Of a stretch of 64,000 nucleotides of DNA, positions 51,478 through 60,318 are shown piece by piece. Positions within the stretch are counted from its first letter, which is position 1. Every line of letters starts with the position of its first letter. The DNA is taken from assembly GCA_029260595.1 (NCBI GenBank), contig JAJDCY010000024.1, positions 124,001 to 188,000 of the forward strand, given 5' to 3'. Origin of the DNA: Phycisphaeraceae bacterium (GTDB lineage: Bacteria > Planctomycetota > Phycisphaerae > Phycisphaerales > Phycisphaeraceae). Position numbers and translations under genes: made by a program. The notes beneath the pieces were generated by a model that saw only the letters and a list, made by a program, of their open reading frames with translations, was not told the origin of the DNA and searched no databases.

Positions 51478-53003
51478 TAGCCGCACGGCGAAATCCAACA
51501 GTCTTGGGACTGGCCGCGGTGCTGCTGGTCGTGGTTGGGTTGGGGACGGCTGCACCGGTGTTGACCCATGCCGACGCTTCGGCCGGGTTCTGGGCGCGGG
51601 CGGTCCGCATGATTTCGCTGCGCGATCACAACACGCGGGTGGTACTGATTGGGACATCGTTGCTGGGGATGTCCGCGGGTGTGGTCGGCACATTCATGCT
51701 GCTGCGCAAACGGGCGCTGGTCGGCGATGCGCTCAGCCACGCAACCTTGCCCGGCATCGCGCTGGCGTTCATGGTGATGACGCACCTGGGGATGGACGGC
51801 AAGTCGCTGGTCGGACTGTTGGCCGGCGGGGTAATCACGAGCGTCGCCGGCCTCGCGTGTGTGCTGTTGATCCGTCGGACCACGCGTGTCAAGGACGACG
51901 CGGCGTTGGGGATCGTGCTCGGTGTGTTTTTTGGGCTTGGGGTCGCGTTGCTGGGTGTGATACAGTCGATGCGCGGCGGCAACGCGGCCGGGCTCGAGTC
52001 ATTCATCTACGGCAAGACCGCATCGATGCTGACCAGCGATGCCGTGCTGATCGCGGTCGCGGCGGTGGGGGTGGTGTTGGTGTGCGCGCTGCTGTTCAAG
52101 GAGTTCGCGCTGATCTGTTTCGACGTGCCCTACGCCGGGTCGCAAGGGTGGCCGGTGTTGTGGTTGGACGTCGTCCTCATGGGGTTGGTCGTGATCGTTA
52201 CGGTGATCGGGTTGCAGGCTGTTGGGCTGATCCTGGTGATCGCGTTGCTAGTGACGCCGCCGGCGGCCGCGCGGTTTTGGACGGATCGGTTGGATGTGAC
52301 GGTGATCGTCGCAGCCGTGATCGGGGCGGCGAGCGGGTTGGTCGGCGCCGGGCTAAGCGCGATGGTCCCGCGGCTGCCTGCCGGGGCGATCATTGTGTCG
52401 GTCGCGACGGCAGTGTTCATCGCGAGCCTCGTGTTTGGGACTACAAGAGGCGTGTTGGTGCGGGTGATCCAGCACCTGGGATTGACGCAACGGATTGCTG
52501 AGCAACACCTGTTGCGCGCGATGTACGAATCGGCGGAGGCGTCGCAGCGGGGCTCGGCGGTGAGCAACGATCGAGCGGTCGGATGGTCGAGCCTGATCGA
52601 CGCCCGATCGTGGTCGCAGCGTGAACTAAGGCGCTTGATCGGTCGCGCCCGGCGACACGGTTGGATCGTCGAGGCGCCGGCTCCGAGCCAACGCACGTCA
52701 ACGGATGTCGCCGCACAGAGCGCCAACGATCCTGGCACGAGCGATCGCTGGTTCCGCCTGACCGAGACCGGGTTGGCCGAGGCGTCGCGCGTGATCCGCA
52801 ACCACCGGCTGTGGGAGATGTACTTGATCACCCACGCCGATGTCGCGCCGAGCCACGTCGACCGCGATGCGGACCAGGTCGAGCATGTGCTCGGGCCCGA
52901 GATGGTGCGGAGCCTGATCGAGCTTTTGGAAGTGCAGGGGCGCGGTGCGAGTGTGCCGCCCAGCCCCCACGTGGTCGGTGTACCGCCGGCGCTGCCGCGG
53001 TGA
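51474..53003 (+). CDS. Metal ABC permease fused to a C-terminal DtxR-like domain (first)
   Basis: 509 residues, about 200 longer than a plain ABC-3 permease. Residues about 10-325 hold eight or nine membrane segments with the family motif LLRKRALVGDALSHATLPGI. The cytosolic tail (about 330-509) has a winged-helix-like segment (SWSQRELRRLIGRARRHGWIV, then FRLTETG) and a metal/dimerisation-like part RNHRLWEMYL with DADQVEHVL. That matches the regulator's metal site except that D replaces the first E. It starts with GTG overlapping the ATPase gene. A sensor that stops transport when metal is bound is one possibility (inference). Confidence 0.88.
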   Translation: MIAARRNPTVLGLAAVLLVVVGLGTAAPVLTHADASAGFWARAVRMISLRDHNTRVVLIGTSLLGMSAGVVGTFMLLRKRALVGDALSHATLPGIALAFMVMTHLGMDGKSLVGLLAGGVITSVAGLACVLLIRRTTRVKDDAALGIVLGVFFGLGVALLGVIQSMRGGNAAGLESFIYGKTASMLTSDAVLIAVAAVGVVLVCALLFKEFALICFDVPYAGSQGWPVLWLDVVLMGLVVIVTVIGLQAVGLILVIALLVTPPAAARFWTDRLDVTVIVAAVIGAASGLVGAGLSAMVPRLPAGAIIVSVATAVFIASLVFGTTRGVLVRVIQHLGLTQRIAEQHLLRAMYESAEASQRGSAVSNDRAVGWSSLIDARSWSQRELRRLIGRARRHGWIVEAPAPSQRTSTDVAAQSANDPGTSDRWFRLTETGLAEASRVIRNHRLWEMYLITHADVAPSHVDRDADQVEHVLGPEMVRSLIELLEVQGRGASVPPSPHVVGVPPALPR

Positions 53004-53022
53004 AGGTGTAATCGTGTAAACG

Positions 53023-54342
53023 GTGAACGAGATGCATTGGCAGACACTCGATACCTGGATCGTCGTGGCGGGAGCGCTCAGCGCCGTGTCGTGCGCACTG
53101 TTGGGCAACTTCCTGGTGCTACGCCGGGCGAGCATGATGGGTGACGCGATCAGCCACGCGGTGTTGCCGGGTTTGGCCTTGGCGTTCCTGATCACCGACA
53201 GCCGCGACAGCATCGCGATGTTCGTCGGGGCCGGGGTCGTCGGCGTGTTGACCGCGGTGATGACGCAGTGGGTGCACCGAGTCGGCAGGGTTGATCCCAG
53301 CGCGTCGATGGGGGTGGTGTTCACGGGGCTGTTCGCCCTGGGGTTGATCCTGATCGTTCGCGGCGCGGACCACGTGGACCTGGATCCGGGTTGCGTGCTC
53401 TATGGCGCGATCGAACTGACGCCGCTCGATACGGTTTTCCTGGGCGGTTGGGATGTCCCGCGTGCCGTCGTGATTCTGGCGGTGGTGTTCGTCATCAACG
53501 CGCTGTTCGTTGCGGTCTTTTTCAAGGAGTTGCGCATCAGCTCGTTCGATCCGCAGCTCTCGACCACGGTTGGGATCAACGCGACGGTGATGCACCATGC
53601 GCTGATGGTGTTGGTCGCGATCACCGCCGTCGCGTCGTTCGAGAGTGTCGGCAGCATCCTTGTTATCGCGATGCTGATCGTCCCGGCCGCGTCGGCGCAA
53701 CTGCTCACCGATCGTTTGGGGTCGATGGTATTGGTTAGCGCAGCGATTGCCGTGGCCAGTGCCGTGTTGGGACACGCCGGGGCGATGACCGTGCCGGGGT
53801 GGTTCGGTTTCGAGGACACCAGTACGGCTGGGATGATCGCCGTCGCGGCAGGCGTGATGTTTGCGGTGACCTGGGTCGCCGCACCGCGACAAGGATTGGT
53901 CGGCAAGCTGCTTCATCGGGTGATGGTGCGCCTGCGTGTGTTGCAGGAGGACATCCTCGGTGTGCTCTACCGGTTGGAGGAGTATCGCGGCGGTGAGGGC
54001 GCCGGGTTGTCGATCGCAAAACTTGGCGAGGTGCTCGCGCTGCGCCCGGCGTTCGCGTCAGTCGCTATCCGCGGGCTTGTTAAACGTGGGGAGGTGACTC
54101 GCACCGGTCATGGGTATGGGCTGACGCGCGGTGGGCGGGAAGCCGCGGCCCGGCTGGTGCGCGCACACCGCCTGTGGGAGAGCTACCTCGTCAAGTTCCT
54201 GAACCTGCCGCCGGATCACGTTCACGGGCCGGCAGAGCGGCTGGAGCACGTCACCGACGCGGCGATGCACGAGGCGCTGGCCGACCGCACCGATCGGCCC
54301 GAACACGACCCGCAAGGCCGAGCGATCCCGCCGTCACCCTAG
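53023..54342 (+). CDS. Metal ABC permease fused to a C-terminal DtxR-like domain (second)
   Basis: 439 residues from a GTG. The ABC-3 permease core (about 10-290) has the motif VLRRASMMGDAISHAVLPGL and ends with VLGHAGAMTVPGWFGFEDTSTAGMI's last helices. The tail (about 300-439) is DtxR-like: a helix-turn-helix segment LSIAKLGEVLALRPAFASVAIRGL, a wing with GYGLTRGG, H in RAHRLWESYL and AERLEHVTDAAM. The tail keeps all three metal residues E-x-x-E-H and even the DPQGRAIP turn of the true regulators. Two permeases form the heterodimer of this importer type. The DNA-binding part is present but tethered to the membrane. Confidence 0.88.
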   Translation: MNEMHWQTLDTWIVVAGALSAVSCALLGNFLVLRRASMMGDAISHAVLPGLALAFLITDSRDSIAMFVGAGVVGVLTAVMTQWVHRVGRVDPSASMGVVFTGLFALGLILIVRGADHVDLDPGCVLYGAIELTPLDTVFLGGWDVPRAVVILAVVFVINALFVAVFFKELRISSFDPQLSTTVGINATVMHHALMVLVAITAVASFESVGSILVIAMLIVPAASAQLLTDRLGSMVLVSAAIAVASAVLGHAGAMTVPGWFGFEDTSTAGMIAVAAGVMFAVTWVAAPRQGLVGKLLHRVMVRLRVLQEDILGVLYRLEEYRGGEGAGLSIAKLGEVLALRPAFASVAIRGLVKRGEVTRTGHGYGLTRGGREAAARLVRAHRLWESYLVKFLNLPPDHVHGPAERLEHVTDAAMHEALADRTDRPEHDPQGRAIPPSP

Positions 54343-54487
54343 ACCTCGATGCCGCCGGCCACGGCCCTGCTTGGTTGTTCGCTGGGAACCTTCCGCTTCG
54401 GTGTGCGTCTTATCTCCATGTGCGTCCCCTTGCGGCCGCGCGTACGATCGGCTTGGCGTTTTGATGATCGACATAAGGAGCCGGACC

Positions 54488-55693
54488 ATGGTTGACAGGC
54501 ATCGTGCGGTGGTGGTTGTGTGGGCGTTGCTGGTTGTAGCGCTCCCCGAAGTTGTGCAGGCCAGGATCAAGCTGATCACGCTGCCCGTGCGCGAGCGCGT
54601 CGAGGTGCAACTGGACCACCCGTCGGCAACGTTGGTCGAGGAGGAGCGCATCGTGCCTCTCGTCGCGGGTGAGAACCAAGTCGATTTTTCATGGGCGAAC
54701 ACGCGGATCGATCCGGGGACGATCGTGTTTCGCGTGCTGGGGCCGGATGGGGACGGCGGTGGGCGGCCGATCGAGGTGAATGTGCTGTCCGTGAGCTACC
54801 CGCCGAACGAGAACGCCCTGGTGTGGCAAGTCTGGTCGAGCGCAGCGGGCGCGGCGCGGGTGCGGATCAGCTATGTGCTCGGCGGGTTGACCAAGCAGTT
54901 TCACTACCGCGCGGTCGCGTCGAACGACGAGAAAACGCTGGATCTGTCGCAGTACATGCGAATCCAGAACCTCGCGAATGAGTCGTTCGGCACGACCGGC
55001 TTGTGGGCCGGGTACGGCGAGCGGTTCCTTAAGCCGATCGGGATCAACGAGACCAAACAAGTGCTCGTCGAGAAGCACCGGGAGGTTCCGATCACCAAGA
55101 CCTACACCTGCAACTCGGCGGTACTCGGGTATCTGGATCGCGCGGCGAATAAGCTTCGCGTGCCGATGCACTACGTCCTGCAAAACAAGCCATCGCACGG
55201 GCTCGGCCAGTCGCCGCTGCCGGCTGGGAAGGCGCGGATTTTTCAGGATGACGGCGCCGGGACCGTTGCGTTTATCGGGGAGGACTGGGGCGGGTTCACA
55301 CCGGTGGACGACGAGTTGCGGCTGTACCTGGGCGTCGCGCAGGACATCGTCGTGCGACGCACCATCGAGCGCAACGAACGTCACCGCGTGGCCGGGAACC
55401 TGTACCACCACGAGGTGATCGTTAAGTACGAAATTGAGAACTTCAAAGACACCGCGGTCACACTCGACGTTGAAGAAAGCCTTCATCACCTGCGCAATGA
55501 GGTCCGAGGCAATACCGGGCGGGACGTGCAGTGGGAACTGGGCGATCATACAACGTTCATCGGCGGCGGCGACCGCGAGCGCACGACGCACGATCAGATC
55601 GTCCTGCACGCACAGCTCCCGCCCCGGCAGGCCGCCGGCAAAGCGGTGAAGACCGTGCACCGGCTGCACGTGATGATCCAGAACGAGTGGTAG
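54488..55693 (+). CDS. Exported DUF4139-like protein (first of a pair)
   Basis: 401 residues from ATG 54488, with AAGGAG upstream; the frame is open from 54371. Signal peptide ends near residue 26 (VVVWALLVVALPEVVQA). The mature part opens with an EVQLDHPSATLVEEERIVPL strand segment and has ENQVDFSWANTRIDPGTI, similar to the second gene's NPLQFSWANTLIDPTSV, so the two are paralogues. The C-terminus (YEIENFKDTAVTLDVEE) is an immunoglobulin-like repeat as in DUF4139 proteins. Function unknown; probably envelope. Confidence 0.75.
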   Translation: MVDRHRAVVVVWALLVVALPEVVQARIKLITLPVRERVEVQLDHPSATLVEEERIVPLVAGENQVDFSWANTRIDPGTIVFRVLGPDGDGGGRPIEVNVLSVSYPPNENALVWQVWSSAAGAARVRISYVLGGLTKQFHYRAVASNDEKTLDLSQYMRIQNLANESFGTTGLWAGYGERFLKPIGINETKQVLVEKHREVPITKTYTCNSAVLGYLDRAANKLRVPMHYVLQNKPSHGLGQSPLPAGKARIFQDDGAGTVAFIGEDWGGFTPVDDELRLYLGVAQDIVVRRTIERNERHRVAGNLYHHEVIVKYEIENFKDTAVTLDVEESLHHLRNEVRGNTGRDVQWELGDHTTFIGGGDRERTTHDQIVLHAQLPPRQAAGKAVKTVHRLHVMIQNEW

Positions 55694-55754
55694 ATATCGA
55701 GTCGTGATAACGCGGGGCGGGTTGACTGAAGACCCTTACGAAAAGGATTGCAAT

Positions 55755-57176
55755 ATGAAACGAGCAACGGTGTTCATCATGTGTTTTGCGGCGGTGTGGG
55801 CGACGGTGGTGCCGGCGATGGGCAAGAACGTTGACCTTTCGACCGTGCCCGGCAGGCAGACGGTTCAGTTGACGATCTACAACTCCGAGGATCTGACACT
55901 GGTCCGTGAGACAAGGCTGGTCAGCTTCAAACGCGGGGTGAATCCCCTGCAATTCTCGTGGGCGAACACGCTGATCGACCCGACGTCCGTCGAGCTTCGT
56001 TTCCCCGGCAAACAGGATCGCCTGGAGGTGCTCGACACGACCTTCCCCCACGACAAACCGCAGATGCTGTACTGGAATGTCGCCAGCGAGGGCGACGGCG
56101 AGGCCAAGGTCGAGATCAGCTATTTCACTAGCGGGATTACCTGGTCGGCGGACTACACCTGCATCACCACGCAGGACGAGGCACAGGCGCGGATCGAAGG
56201 GTTCGTTCGCGTGACCAACCATTCGGGCGAGGATTATGAGAAAGCGCAGGTGCGGCTGGTCGTCGGGACGGTGAATCTGGTCGAGCAGATCGCCCAGCTT
56301 GCCCGCGTACCGATGTCGCAGGTCGCGCAGCTCGAAGCCGGGCGGCGGCGCGAGCTGCGCCAGCACGCGGCGAAGAAGATGATGTTCGCCGGGGACGCGG
56401 CGGCGAGCCCGTCCGACATGGCGGAGATGGTCAAAGAGAAACAGATCATTAAGCAGGGGCTCAGCGAATACTTCATCTACACGATCGACGGGACCGAGAC
56501 GATCCCGAACGGTTGGTCTAAAAGGATGCGAAGTTTCGAGGGGACGAGCGTGCCGGTGCGCACGCAGTACCGGTATCGCCCGGCCGAGTACGGCGACGCG
56601 CTGGTGCGCATGTATCTGCTGACGAACGACAAACCCTCCGGGCTGGGTGAGACCCCGCTGCCGGACGGTGTGGTGCGTGTGTTCCGCCACAACGGGCGGG
56701 ACGGGCTCAGCTTCGTCGCCTCACAGTCGATCAAGTACATCCCGATCGGCGACAAGATCGAGCTGAACCTCGGGCAGGACCCGAGTGTGATCTTTGAGCT
56801 GGTTAAGCGGCGTGCGTGGCGGGATGCGATCTGGATGAAAATCCACGGGGCCAATGTTTACAGGGAAATCGGCGGCGGTATCGAGATCGATCCGCGGAGC
56901 ACGGTCGCCGGGTGGGACGAGCACGTGGTGTTCAATCAACGCGTGCGTAACTACACCGGTAAGCCGATCGACTTGGAGATCCGGAGGGCGCTGCCCGGGC
57001 ATGTTGTGTTTCGTAGCGGGCTCGACCCGGTGCTGCACGACTACCAGACGGTGCAATACTCGGCCAAGGTTCCGGCAGGGCAGACGCGCGACCTGGTCTA
57101 CGAGCGCGTGCTGCGCCAGGGCCGCAACGCCAAGCAGAACAACATCACGCTTGAAAAAGCTAACATCCAGTTATGA
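55755..57176 (+). CDS. Exported DUF4139 domain protein (second of a pair)
   Basis: 473 residues from ATG 55755 (AAAAGGA eight bases upstream; the frame opens 17 codons earlier). Signal peptide 1-25 (VFIMCFAAVWATVVPAMG). The mature part has TVQLTIYNSEDLTLVRETR, then the characteristic YFTSGITWSADYTC and ARIEGFVRVTNHSGEDY of the DUF4139 family, and the C-terminal FNQRVRNYTGKPIDLEIRRALPG domain. DUF4139 proteins are secreted beta-rich proteins of unknown function. It overlaps the following ABC ATPase gene by four bases, so a coupled role with that ATPase is possible. Confidence 0.85.
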   Translation: MKRATVFIMCFAAVWATVVPAMGKNVDLSTVPGRQTVQLTIYNSEDLTLVRETRLVSFKRGVNPLQFSWANTLIDPTSVELRFPGKQDRLEVLDTTFPHDKPQMLYWNVASEGDGEAKVEISYFTSGITWSADYTCITTQDEAQARIEGFVRVTNHSGEDYEKAQVRLVVGTVNLVEQIAQLARVPMSQVAQLEAGRRRELRQHAAKKMMFAGDAAASPSDMAEMVKEKQIIKQGLSEYFIYTIDGTETIPNGWSKRMRSFEGTSVPVRTQYRYRPAEYGDALVRMYLLTNDKPSGLGETPLPDGVVRVFRHNGRDGLSFVASQSIKYIPIGDKIELNLGQDPSVIFELVKRRAWRDAIWMKIHGANVYREIGGGIEIDPRSTVAGWDEHVVFNQRVRNYTGKPIDLEIRRALPGHVVFRSGLDPVLHDYQTVQYSAKVPAGQTRDLVYERVLRQGRNAKQNNITLEKANIQL

Positions 57177-57922
57177 CTGAGCGGGATGGTGCGACGGCGA
57201 GCGCGGGTGGGGGGTCGGCGGAAGCGCGGGCGGGCGACGCGGCTGTGCTCGACGCGGTGCACAAGGTCTACAAGCGCGGCGGTGTATCGCGCGCTGTACA
57301 GGCGTTGCGCGGGCTCGACTTGGTGATTCCACACAACGACTACGTCGCGGTGATGGGCCCGTCGGGCAGCGGCAAGAGCACGCTGATGAACGTGTTGGGG
57401 TGCCTGGACCGGCCTACGTCGGGGCGGTACTTGCTCGCCGGGCAGGACGTCGCGACGATGGACGATCACGAGCTTAGCCGGGCTCGCGGACGGCACCTCG
57501 GATTCGTTTTTCAGGGGTTCAACCTGATCCCGCAGCTAAGCGTACTTGAGAACACCGAGGTCCCGCTGTTTTATGCGGGCGTCTCGCGGGCCGAGTGTCG
57601 CCGGATTGCGGCCGAGTCCGTCGAGCGCGTTGGTCTTGAGGATCGATCCCATCATCGGCCTAGTCAACTCAGTGGCGGGCAGCAGCAGCGTGCGGCCATC
57701 GCTCGTGCGCTGGTCAATCAGCCTAGCCTGCTGTTGGCCGATGAGCCGACGGGCAATCTGGATTCGGTGTCGGGCGGGGCTGTTCTTGATCTGTTCGACG
57801 AGCTGCACGGGCAGGGGCTTACGGTTGTGATGGTGACGCACGATCGCGATGTGGCGTCGCGGTGTCGGCGGGTGGTGCAGCTCAACGACGGGCGGGTGGT
57901 GAGTGACCGGGTCACGGTGTGA
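57173..57922 (+). CDS. ABC transporter ATP-binding protein, LolD/MacB type
   Basis: 249 residues. Walker A GPSGSGKST, signature QLSGGQQQRAAIARAL, Walker B LLLADEPTGNLDS and H-loop VTHDRD; the ADEPTGNLDS and GFVFQGFNLIPQLSVLENTEVPL stretches mark the LolD/MacB (lipoprotein release and macrolide export) group. No permease of the FtsX/MacB type is adjacent; the partner may be elsewhere. The start overlaps the DUF4139 stop, suggesting cotranscription with that exported pair. Cargo is unknown. Confidence 0.88.
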   Translation: MTERDGATASAGGGSAEARAGDAAVLDAVHKVYKRGGVSRAVQALRGLDLVIPHNDYVAVMGPSGSGKSTLMNVLGCLDRPTSGRYLLAGQDVATMDDHELSRARGRHLGFVFQGFNLIPQLSVLENTEVPLFYAGVSRAECRRIAAESVERVGLEDRSHHRPSQLSGGQQQRAAIARALVNQPSLLLADEPTGNLDSVSGGAVLDLFDELHGQGLTVVMVTHDRDVASRCRRVVQLNDGRVVSDRVTV

Positions 57923-58037
57923 AGTCCCTGCGTGAGCCATTGCGAATAATTGGCGTCCGCTGGTGATTGTCCCGGGTGACGGCGAACATGCGTGCCGTCG
58001 CGGTCGTAACAAATGCACGAGCAATGAAGGCGTTGTC

Positions 58038-58622
58038 ATGATTGGATCAAGAACGGGCCGGGTGCGGCCGAACCCTCCATTGATCAGTGTTGTGTTGTTA
58101 ACCGTAGGAGTCTTTGCGATGGCTGGCTGTGGAAGCGAGGAGCCGATGCGAACCGTAACCAAGACTGAGGCCGCGACCGAGGCCGCGGAGCTGCTGGTCG
58201 AGAACGCGGACGGGAAGATCGTCCTCACGGACGAACAGTGGCGCAAGATCCTGACGTCGGAGCAGTACCGCATCACGCGAGAGCAGGGGACGGAGCGCGC
58301 GTTCACCGGCAAGTACTGGGACACGAAAACCGACGGGGTGTACCGGTGTGTCGCGTGCGATCAGCCGCTGTACAGCTCGAAAGCCAAGTTTAAGTCCGGT
58401 ACGGGTTGGCCTAGTTTCTGGGAGCCGATTGATCCGAAGATGATCGGGACGCATTCGGACACTGCGTATGGGATGGTGCGCACCGAGGTGCACTGCAGTC
58501 GGTGCGATGCGCACCTGGGCCACATTTTCAACGACGGCCCGCGTCCCACGGGTCAGCGCCACTGCATCAACTCGGCATCGTTGCGGCTGGAGGCTGACAG
58601 TTCGCCGGGTGGTTCGGATTGA
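58038..58622 (+). CDS. msrB: Peptide-methionine (R)-S-oxide reductase, exported lipoprotein form
   Basis: 194 residues. Repairs oxidised methionine (R form) in proteins. The catalytic domain has the zinc cysteines in RCVACDQPL and HCSRCDAHLGH, the substrate motif GTGWPSF and the catalytic cysteine in QRHCINSASL. An N-terminal segment with the lipobox-like VFAMAGC predicts a lipid-anchored protein outside the cytoplasm, which is unusual since most MsrB proteins are cytosolic. The ATG at 58038 has GAAGG upstream; an opening at 57963 in frame adds 25 residues without clear sense. Confidence 0.9.
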   Translation: MIGSRTGRVRPNPPLISVVLLTVGVFAMAGCGSEEPMRTVTKTEAATEAAELLVENADGKIVLTDEQWRKILTSEQYRITREQGTERAFTGKYWDTKTDGVYRCVACDQPLYSSKAKFKSGTGWPSFWEPIDPKMIGTHSDTAYGMVRTEVHCSRCDAHLGHIFNDGPRPTGQRHCINSASLRLEADSSPGGSD

Positions 58623-58656
58623 CGAGAACCACCGCCGTCCCGCGATTAATGTGCGT

Positions 58657-58854
58657 TCAGGAATCTAGTTCGGCTTTGTACTCATCGAAATCGCCGTTGG
58701 ATTCGGCTTCGTCGAGGTACTTTTGGAAGTCGTTCATTTTGTAGCTGATGAAGCAGAAGGCATGGTGTAGGGCCAGCCACTCGATGTCGGCGGGGTCCTT
58801 GCCGATATCCTGGCGGGCGCGGTTCAGCTCGGCGAGGAAGGGTTCGATTTTCAT
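58657..58854 (-). CDS. Small acidic protein of unknown function
   Basis: 65 residues, a predicted all-helical sequence (EPFLAELNRARQDIGKDPADI, then HHAFCFISYKMNDFQKYLDE) rich in D and E at the C-terminus. Codon use matches a real gene and the frame is not forced by a gene on the other strand, but I recognise no family. It lies downstream of sucC on the same strand across a 109-base gap. Confidence 0.5.
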   Translation of the reverse strand: MKIEPFLAELNRARQDIGKDPADIEWLALHHAFCFISYKMNDFQKYLDEAESNGDFDEYKAELDS

Positions 58855-58963
58855 GGCGATGGTTTGAAGTCGGTGTGTTGGCTCGCGTCATCAAAGCACT
58901 GGCGGGCAAGCCGCCAGTGGCACATCGATTCTATCGGTGGCGCGTCGATTCTATCCAGCCTCA

Positions 58964-60175
58964 TTATGCCGCAACGGCGGCAACGGCGGCGGTGATCTTT
59001 TCGGCTGCGTCGGTTAGGTCGGTGCCGACCTGCATCGTGGGGATGTTCTTGCGGGCCTCTTCTAGGATCTTACGGGCGGGCTCGACGTTGGTGCCTTCGA
59101 GTCGGACGACCAGGGGGACCTCAAAACCAATTTTCGACGCGGCGTTGACGATCGCGCGGGCGATGATGTCGCACTGCATGATCCCGCCGAAGATGTTGAC
59201 GAGAACACCCTTGACGCTGGGGTCTTCGAGGATGATGCGGAACGCTTCGGTGACGGCTTCTTCGGATGCCGACCCGCCGACGTCGAGGAAGTTGGCCGGC
59301 TCGGCGCCGTGGAGCTTGACCAGGTCCATCGTCGCCATGGCGAGCCCGGCACCGTTGACCAGGCAGCCGATGCTGCCGTCGAGCTTGATGTACGACAGCC
59401 CGTGCTTGTTGGCGCGGAGTTCGGATGGGTCTTCCTCGTCGGGGTCGGCCAGTGCCGCGATGGCTTTTTGGCGGAACAGCGCGTTGTCGTCGAAGTTGAT
59501 TTTGGCGTCGATCGCGAGCACCTGCCCGTCGGGGTGTTCGTTGCTGGCGGGGGTGACGATCAGCGGGTTGATCTCGGCGAGGCTGGCGTCGGTTTTGAGG
59601 AACAGGTTGGTCAGCTTGATCATGATCGCGACGGCCTGGCCGACCTGCTTGCCCTTGAAGCCGAGGCGGAACGCGACCTTCCTGGCCTGGTACGCCTGCA
59701 GCCCGGATGCGGGGTCGATCGGTTCGCGCACAATCGCGTCGGGGTTGTCGTGTGCGACCTGTTCGATCTCGACGCCGCCTTCGCTGGATGCGATCAGTAC
59801 CGGCAGCCCGCGTGCCCGGTCGATGGCCATGCCGAGGTAGTACTCCTTGGCGATGTCGGCACCGTCGGCGATGAGCAGCTTCTTGACGGGTACGCCCTCG
59901 GGCCCGGTCTGGGGTGTGACCAGCGGCTTGCTAAGGATCGTCTTGGCCGCGTCGTGGGCTTCCTGGGCGGATTTGACGAGTTTGACCCCGCCGCCCTTAC
60001 CGCGGCCGCCCGCGTGGACCTGGGCTTTGACGACGGCGAGCGTGGCCTGGTGGTCTTTTTGAAGCTGATCAAACGCGGCCTTGGCGGCATCGGCGGAATC
60101 GACGGTGATCCCGGCGGGGACGGGGATGCCGAACTGGGCGAGCAGGTCGCGGGCCTGATATTCGTGGATCTTCAT
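58964..60175 (-). CDS. sucC: Succinyl-CoA ligase (ADP-forming) subunit beta
   Basis: 403 residues. Citric-acid-cycle enzyme that makes succinate and ATP (or GTP) from succinyl-CoA together with SucD. The N-terminal ATP-grasp lobe starts MKIHEYQARDLLAQFGIPVP and has QVHAGGRGKGGGVKLVK; the CoA-ligase part has NFLDVGGSA and NIFGGIMQCDIIARAI. Length is normal. The usual downstream sucD is not present: only the 65-codon gene follows. Succinyl-CoA also feeds the AstA step encoded earlier. AAAGGCTCC upstream gives only a modest ribosome site. Confidence 0.94.
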   Translation of the reverse strand: MKIHEYQARDLLAQFGIPVPAGITVDSADAAKAAFDQLQKDHQATLAVVKAQVHAGGRGKGGGVKLVKSAQEAHDAAKTILSKPLVTPQTGPEGVPVKKLLIADGADIAKEYYLGMAIDRARGLPVLIASSEGGVEIEQVAHDNPDAIVREPIDPASGLQAYQARKVAFRLGFKGKQVGQAVAIMIKLTNLFLKTDASLAEINPLIVTPASNEHPDGQVLAIDAKINFDDNALFRQKAIAALADPDEEDPSELRANKHGLSYIKLDGSIGCLVNGAGLAMATMDLVKLHGAEPANFLDVGGSASEEAVTEAFRIILEDPSVKGVLVNIFGGIMQCDIIARAIVNAASKIGFEVPLVVRLEGTNVEPARKILEEARKNIPTMQVGTDLTDAAEKITAAVAAVAA

Positions 60176-60318
60176 ATGGAGCCTTTAATGGGGATCGGGG
60201 CGGTGGCGTTGCGTCTATTCAAGGGGGGGATGGTATCGGGTGGGCGGTGGGGGGCCAAGCGGAAGTTTGGTGGGGAGTCTTGACCGGGGCCATCGACCGT
60301 GCCGATAATGGGTCTGTG

